Origin: Flavonifractor avistercoris
GTDB taxonomy: Bacteria; Bacillota; Clostridia; Oscillospirales; Oscillospiraceae
Direction of reading: 5' to 3'
Length of the DNA stretch: 8,192 nt
Assembly: GCA_019119085.1 (NCBI GenBank)
Contig: DWXT01000155.1
Coordinates: 1 to 8,192, forward strand
Part shown: one piece after another, positions 5,034 through 8,192 of the stretch
How positions within the stretch are numbered: position 1 is the stretch's first letter
Layout: every line of letters starts with the position of its first letter
Made by a program: the position numbers and the translations under genes
The notes under the pieces: model-generated
Told to the model about the DNA's origin: nothing
The model's input: the letters and a program-made list of their open reading frames with translations, nothing else
Databases searched by the model: none

Positions 5034-5074
5034 ATTGTATCCCAAAGGGGGAAAGTGGCACACCTGTGTACACA
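5034..5074 (-). promoter_or_regulatory. recombinase promoter region with a TGTGTACACA palindrome
   Basis: On the minus strand a TACAAT -10 (5034-5039) lies about 30 bases before the GTG start, but no recognisable -35 is found at 16-18 bases. A perfect 10-bp palindrome TGTGTACACA (5065-5074) sits where an activator or a repressor could bind. A weak core promoter plus a symmetric site suggests regulated expression; this is an inference. Confidence 0.4.
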
Positions 5075-5104
5075 AAAAGCAAAAACCGGCATGGAATAGG
5101 CAAA

Positions 5105-5136
5105 AGAAAAGGGCCCGGCGGCTGTTGCCGCCGGGC
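5105..5136 (-). terminator. terminator of the csoR-copA operon
   Basis: A 10-bp stem (5113-5122 with 5127-5136), loop TGTT on the plus strand, followed on the minus strand by CCTTTTCTTTT. It lies about 20 bases after the copA stop, between copA and the start of the recombinase gene. Confidence 0.85.
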
Positions 5137-5154
5137 TCCCTTCTGGCAGTCGGT

Positions 5155-5361
5155 TCAGGAGATGGAGACCACCTCGTAGCCCGCCTCGGTGACGGCGTTT
5201 TTCAGCACGTCGTCGGGCACGTCCCTGGACAGGGTTACGGTGGCGTTCTTGGCCTCCAGATTCACCTTGGCCTCCACGCCGTCGATGGCGTTGAGGGCTT
5301 TCTCCACGTGGGCCTGGCAGTGGGCGCACATCATGCCGTTGATGTTCATCACCTTGGTCAT
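5155..5361 (-). CDS. copZ: possible internal start giving free CopZ-like copper chaperone
   Basis: Within copA and in the same frame, the ATG at 5359-5361 (Met795) has AAAGGAA (5370-5376) 8 bases upstream, a better-placed ribosome site than the one before copA itself. Translation from it would give a 68-residue protein with GMMCAHC near residue 9, the exact size and layout of stand-alone CopZ/Atx1-type Cu(I) chaperones. These proteins hand copper to CopA and to regulators in the cytosol. The sequence shows the start site and domain; production of the free form is inferred. The alternative is that an ancestral copZ fused to copA and this is only a leftover ribosome site. Confidence 0.45.
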   Translation of the reverse strand: MTKVMNINGMMCAHCQAHVEKALNAIDGVEAKVNLEAKNATVTLSRDVPDDVLKNAVTEAGYEVVSIS

Positions 5362-7743
5362 GGTACTCGTTCCTTTCTTGTCGTCAGATTGGGGAATTTC
5401 CCGGGGCATATCTTTCACCGGGACGGGGGAGGGGGTCTCCGGCCGCGCCGGGCGGAAGAACTTGAGGCGCAGGGCGTTGGACACCACGCACACGGAGGAC
5501 AGGCTCATGGCCGCCGCGCCGAACATGGGGGAGAGCTGGATGTGGAACAGGGGATACCACACACCGGCGGCCAGGGGTATGCCGATGATGTTGTAGATGA
5601 AGGCCCAGAACAGGTTCTCCTTGATGTTGCGGATCACCTTCTTGGACAGCTGCACGGCGGTGACCGCGTCCAGCAGGTCGCTCTTCATCAGCACCACGTC
5701 GGCGGACTCGATGGCCACATCGGTGCCCGCCCCGATGGCGATGCCCACGTCGGCCCGGGCCAGGGCGGGGGCGTCGTTGATGCCGTCGCCCACCATGGCC
5801 ACCCGCTGGCCCTGGGCCTGCAGCTCCGCCACGGTCTTTTCCTTGTCCTGGGGCAGCACCTCGGCCACCACCCGGGTCACCCCCAGCTGGCGGCCCACCG
5901 CCTCGGCGGTGCGCTTGTTGTCGCCGGTGAGCATGACCACGTCGATGCCCATGTCCTGGAAGGCCTGTACGGCGGCGGCGCTGGTGGGCTTGGGGGTGTC
6001 GGCCACGGCCACCACGCCCAGGAGCTTACCGCCCTCGGCGAAGTACAGCGGGGTCTTGCCCGCCTGGGCCAGCTCCTCCGCCGCGGCCTCAAAGCCGTCC
6101 AGGGAGACGCCCGCCTCGGCCAGCATGGCGGCGTTGCCCGCCAGCACGGCCTGGCCGTGGAGGGTGCCCTGGATGCCCCGGCCGGGGGTGGCCAGGAAGC
6201 CCTCGATGGGGGCCAGGGGGATGTTGCGGGCCTCCGCCTCGGCGGTGATGGCCTCGGCCAGGGGGTGCTCCGACGGCTTCTCCAGGGAGGCGGCCACGCA
6301 GAGCAGCTCCTCCTCAGTGACGCCGGGGGCCGGGCGGCAGTCGGTGACCACCGGCCTGCCCTGGGTCAGGGTGCCCGTCTTGTCCAGCACCACCGTCCTG
6401 ACGGTGTGCAGGGTCTCCAGGGCCTCGGCGGACTTGATCAGAATGCCGTTCTCCGCGCCCTTGCCGGTGCCCACCATGATGGCCACCGGGGTGGCCAGGC
6501 CCAGGGCACAGGGGCAGGAGATCACCAGCACGGCCACGCCGGCGGTGAGGGCCCGGGTCACGTCGCCGCCGGTGGCGATGAGCCACACGATGGCGGTGAC
6601 GATGGCAATGCCGATGACGGTGGGCACGAACACACCCGCCACCTTGTCGGCCAGCTTGGCGATGGGGGCCTTGGAGGAGGCCGCCTCGTCCACCAAGCGG
6701 ATCATCTGTGCCAGGGTGGTGTCCTCGCCCACCCGGGTGGCCCGGAAGGTGAAGGAGCCGGACTTGTTGATGGAGGCGGCGGCCACCTTGTGGCCGGGCA
6801 GCTTCTCCACCGGCAGGCTCTCGCCGGTGAGGGCGGATTCATCCACCGAGGAGGCGCCCTCGGTGACCACCCCGTCCACCGGGATGCGGCCGCCGGGGCG
6901 TACCACGATCAGATCGCCCACCACCACGTCCTCCACAGGCAGCTCCACCTCCTGGCCGTCCCGCAGCACCATGGCCGTCTTGGGGGCCAGATCCATCAGC
7001 CGGGTGATGGCCTCGCTGGTCTTGCCCTTGGAGCGGGTCTCCAGCCACTTGCCCAGGGTGATCAGGGTGAGGATCATGCCGGCGGACTCGAAGTAGAGAT
7101 CCATAGACCAGTGCTCCACCTGCTCCAGGGCGGCGGCCACATCCCCCACGCCGTAGGCCGCCCGGCCCAGGTTCCAGGCGATGAGGAACAGGGCCGCCAC
7201 GCCGTATACCACGGCGGCGGAGGAGCCCAGGGCGATCAGGGAGTCCATGTTGGGGGAGCGGTGCCACAGGGTCTTGAAGCCCACGGCGTAGTACTTCCGG
7301 TTGATGAACATGATGGGCAGGGTGAGCAGGAACTGGATAAACGCCACCACCAGGGCGTTGGACGGCTGGTGGAAGAAGGCGGGCAGGGGCCAGCCCATCA
7401 TGTGGCCCATGGCGATGTAGAACAGGGGCACCAGGAACACCAGGGAGGTGAGGAAGCGGCGCTTCATGCCGGCGGCCTCCTCCGCCATGGTGTCGGTGGG
7501 GCGGGCGGCGGCGGCCGGGGCCGCCTTGCCCGCCGGGGCGGGGAGGGAGGCGCCGTAGCCCGCCTCCTCCACCGCGTGGATGATCTGCTCGGCGTTGGTC
7601 TGATCGGTGTACTCCACCAGCATGGAGCTGCCCAGCAGGTTCACATTGCAGGCCTCCACGCCGGGTACGCCGTTCACCGCCTTTTCCACATGGGCGGAGC
7701 ACGCCGTACAGGTCATGCCGGTTACGTTGAATTTCTGTTTCAT
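5155..7743 (-). CDS. copA: Cu(I)-translocating P1B-type ATPase with fused C-terminal CopZ-like domain
   Basis: An 862-residue copper exporter. An N-terminal HMA domain (about 1-68) has the GMTCTAC metal site at 9-15. Eight membrane segments are expected near 98-118, 129-149, 168-190, 217-233, 370-391, 399-425, 706-729 and 736-757. The actuator TGES is at 306-309, the transmembrane CPC at 410-412, the DKTGT phosphorylation site at D454, the SEHP nucleotide motif at 491-494, and GDGINDAP at 652-659. YN (717-718) and M746 with S749-S750 are the P1B-1 residues that define Cu(I) specificity rather than Zn/Cd. Unusually, residues 761-794 are a Pro-rich linker into a second complete HMA domain (795-862, GMMCAHC at 803-809), making it longer than a single-HMA CopA. 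It follows csoR by 28 bases with only a weak ribosome site. A serine/proline linker and an internal start are discussed separately. Confidence 0.95.
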   Translation of the reverse strand: MKQKFNVTGMTCTACSAHVEKAVNGVPGVEACNVNLLGSSMLVEYTDQTNAEQIIHAVEEAGYGASLPAPAGKAAPAAAARPTDTMAEEAAGMKRRFLTSLVFLVPLFYIAMGHMMGWPLPAFFHQPSNALVVAFIQFLLTLPIMFINRKYYAVGFKTLWHRSPNMDSLIALGSSAAVVYGVAALFLIAWNLGRAAYGVGDVAAALEQVEHWSMDLYFESAGMILTLITLGKWLETRSKGKTSEAITRLMDLAPKTAMVLRDGQEVELPVEDVVVGDLIVVRPGGRIPVDGVVTEGASSVDESALTGESLPVEKLPGHKVAAASINKSGSFTFRATRVGEDTTLAQMIRLVDEAASSKAPIAKLADKVAGVFVPTVIGIAIVTAIVWLIATGGDVTRALTAGVAVLVISCPCALGLATPVAIMVGTGKGAENGILIKSAEALETLHTVRTVVLDKTGTLTQGRPVVTDCRPAPGVTEEELLCVAASLEKPSEHPLAEAITAEAEARNIPLAPIEGFLATPGRGIQGTLHGQAVLAGNAAMLAEAGVSLDGFEAAAEELAQAGKTPLYFAEGGKLLGVVAVADTPKPTSAAAVQAFQDMGIDVVMLTGDNKRTAEAVGRQLGVTRVVAEVLPQDKEKTVAELQAQGQRVAMVGDGINDAPALARADVGIAIGAGTDVAIESADVVLMKSDLLDAVTAVQLSKKVIRNIKENLFWAFIYNIIGIPLAAGVWYPLFHIQLSPMFGAAAMSLSSVCVVSNALRLKFFRPARPETPSPVPVKDMPREIPQSDDKKGTSTMTKVMNINGMMCAHCQAHVEKALNAIDGVEAKVNLEAKNATVTLSRDVPDDVLKNAVTEAGYEVVSIS

Positions 7744-7771
7744 ACGGATGCTTCTTTCTAAGCGGCGGGAC

Positions 7772-8035
7772 TCACTTCAGGATGTGTCCCAGGGTGGTCA
7801 CGAACTCGTCGATCTTCCGGCTCCGCTCCTCCTCGCTGGCGGCCTCCTGGACGCAGTGCTTTAGGTGGGCGGAGAGGATCTCCTTGTTGGCCCGGTTGAG
7901 AATGGCCTCGGTGGCCATGAGCTGCTGGGAAATATCGATGCAGTAGCGGTTTTCCTCCACCATCCGGATGATGCCGTCCATCTGTCCCCGGGCGGTTTTC
8001 AACAGGCGGAGGATTTTTTTCTCGTCTGCCATCAT
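7772..8035 (-). CDS. csoR: CsoR-family Cu(I)-sensing transcriptional repressor
   Basis: An 87-residue all-helical protein of the CsoR/RcnR/FrmR family (DUF156), normal in length. The copper ligands C32 (in YCIDIS), H57 and C61 (in AHLKHC) have the 25- and 4-residue spacing of the Cys-His-Cys site of copper-sensing CsoR. This favours Cu(I) over Ni/Co (RcnR) or formaldehyde (FrmR). CsoR tetramers bind GC-rich pseudo-palindromes and are released by Cu(I). The start could be either of two adjacent ATGs (8033-8035 or 8030-8032); the ribosome site is an AGGGGG run farther off than usual and part of the operator. It is first in the operon with copA and should repress both genes. Confidence 0.92.
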   Translation of the reverse strand: MMADEKKILRLLKTARGQMDGIIRMVEENRYCIDISQQLMATEAILNRANKEILSAHLKHCVQEAASEEERSRKIDEFVTTLGHILK

Positions 8036-8043
8036 GGTGCTTA

Positions 8044-8060
8044 ACACCCCCCTGGGGTGT
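8044..8060. promoter_or_regulatory. probable CsoR operator
   Basis: An inverted repeat ACACCCC (8044-8050) and GGGGTGT (8054-8060) with a 3-base centre, set between the -10 and the start codon over the expected transcription start. CsoR sites elsewhere are A/T-flanked CCCC...GGGG pseudo-palindromes, so form and position both agree. Binding here would also mask the csoR ribosome site region. Confidence 0.75.
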
Positions 8061-8089
8061 AGTATAGACCGACGACAAACCAATGTCAA
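8061..8089 (-). promoter_or_regulatory. csoR-copA promoter
   Basis: On the minus strand TTGACA (8084-8089) and TATACT (8061-8066) are spaced by 17 bases. This is a strong vegetative promoter immediately followed by the operator at 8044-8060. Confidence 0.85.
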
Positions 8090-8122
8090 GCCCCCTGCGG
8101 AAGAAATTTGTGGCAACTAACC

Positions 8123-8161
8123 GGAAAGCAAAAGAGCGGGGCCCTCCCCAGAGGGCCCCGC
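8123..8161 (-). terminator. terminator for a minus-strand gene beyond the right edge
   Basis: An 11-bp GC-rich stem (8136-8146 with 8151-8161) and CCCA loop, followed on the minus strand by TCTTTTGCTTT. It protects the copper promoter from read-through. The remaining bases to 8192 have no stop on the minus strand in any frame that I can see, so they may be the end of a coding region or trailing sequence; I cannot tell. Confidence 0.75.
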
Positions 8162-8192
8162 CCAGGCTGTCGAGAAACCCTCCCGCTGAAGG

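Noticed and set aside
5040..5085. A third palindrome of the 4221/4358 type near the recombinase promoter (shared GTACAC core)
   Set aside because: Only the 6-base core and part of one arm agree; the left arm does not match the consensus. I kept it only as a separate TGTGTACACA palindrome.
5017..7761. Very long open frame on the plus strand opposite copA (about 900 codons)
   Set aside because: It is the antisense shadow of a GC-rich gene: Gly/His/Gln-rich low-complexity translation, no domain, no ribosome site. The minus-strand copA has every P-type ATPase motif.

Overview
The window looks like chromosomal DNA from a GC-rich, low-oxygen gut-type Firmicute, most like the Oscillospiraceae (Flavonifractor/Lawsonibacter-type). 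The reasons are strong AGGAGG-type ribosome sites, TTGACA/TATAAT-type promoters, GC-rich hairpin terminators, a DUF3796 plus small XRE pair, an SLH-domain protein, a TIGR04076 protein and a Clostridia-style CsoR/CopA locus. The organism is inferred from gene content and style only.

Layout. At 25-156 (minus) is a tiny Q/N-rich protein gene that may have a forespore-type promoter. A bidirectional terminator (231-253) separates it from a minus-strand unit: a TIGR04076 family gene (419-733) followed by a truncated, frameshifted remnant of a DEDD 3'-5' exonuclease (242-416). Back to back with that unit, a consensus promoter overlapped by a 13-bp inverted repeat drives a DUF3796 membrane protein (879-1235) and a small XRE repressor (1232-1432), which overlap by ATGA. 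An exported three-repeat SLH protein (1511-2281) and the AAA+ ATPase RarA (2372-3643) follow, each with its own promoter. The rarA promoter sits just in front of the SLH gene's terminator.

The stretch 3684-4392 is less ordinary. It holds a 100-residue protein of unknown family (3899-4201, minus), a small ORF after it interrupted by an in-frame TGA (3744-3884), and an AT-rich spacer carrying two 32-bp imperfect palindromes (4221-4252 and 4358-4389). The four half-sites share one consensus, and the central dinucleotides are GT and AC, as expected for an inverted pair. The next gene is a small serine recombinase (4393-5004, minus). Recombination sites, possibly of an invertible segment, are the most interesting hypothesis here; paired operators are the main alternative.

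The right third is a copper homeostasis operon on the minus strand: csoR (7772-8035), then a Cu(I) P-type ATPase (5155-7743). CsoR should release a GC-rich operator at its promoter when Cu(I) binds, so that CopA exports copper. The last 68 codons of copA form a complete CopZ-like metallochaperone domain with its own Met codon and a well-spaced Shine-Dalgarno. The gene may therefore make both a CopA-CopZ fusion and free CopZ. A terminator at 5105-5136 ends the operon, and another at 8123-8161 belongs to a minus-strand gene beyond the right edge.
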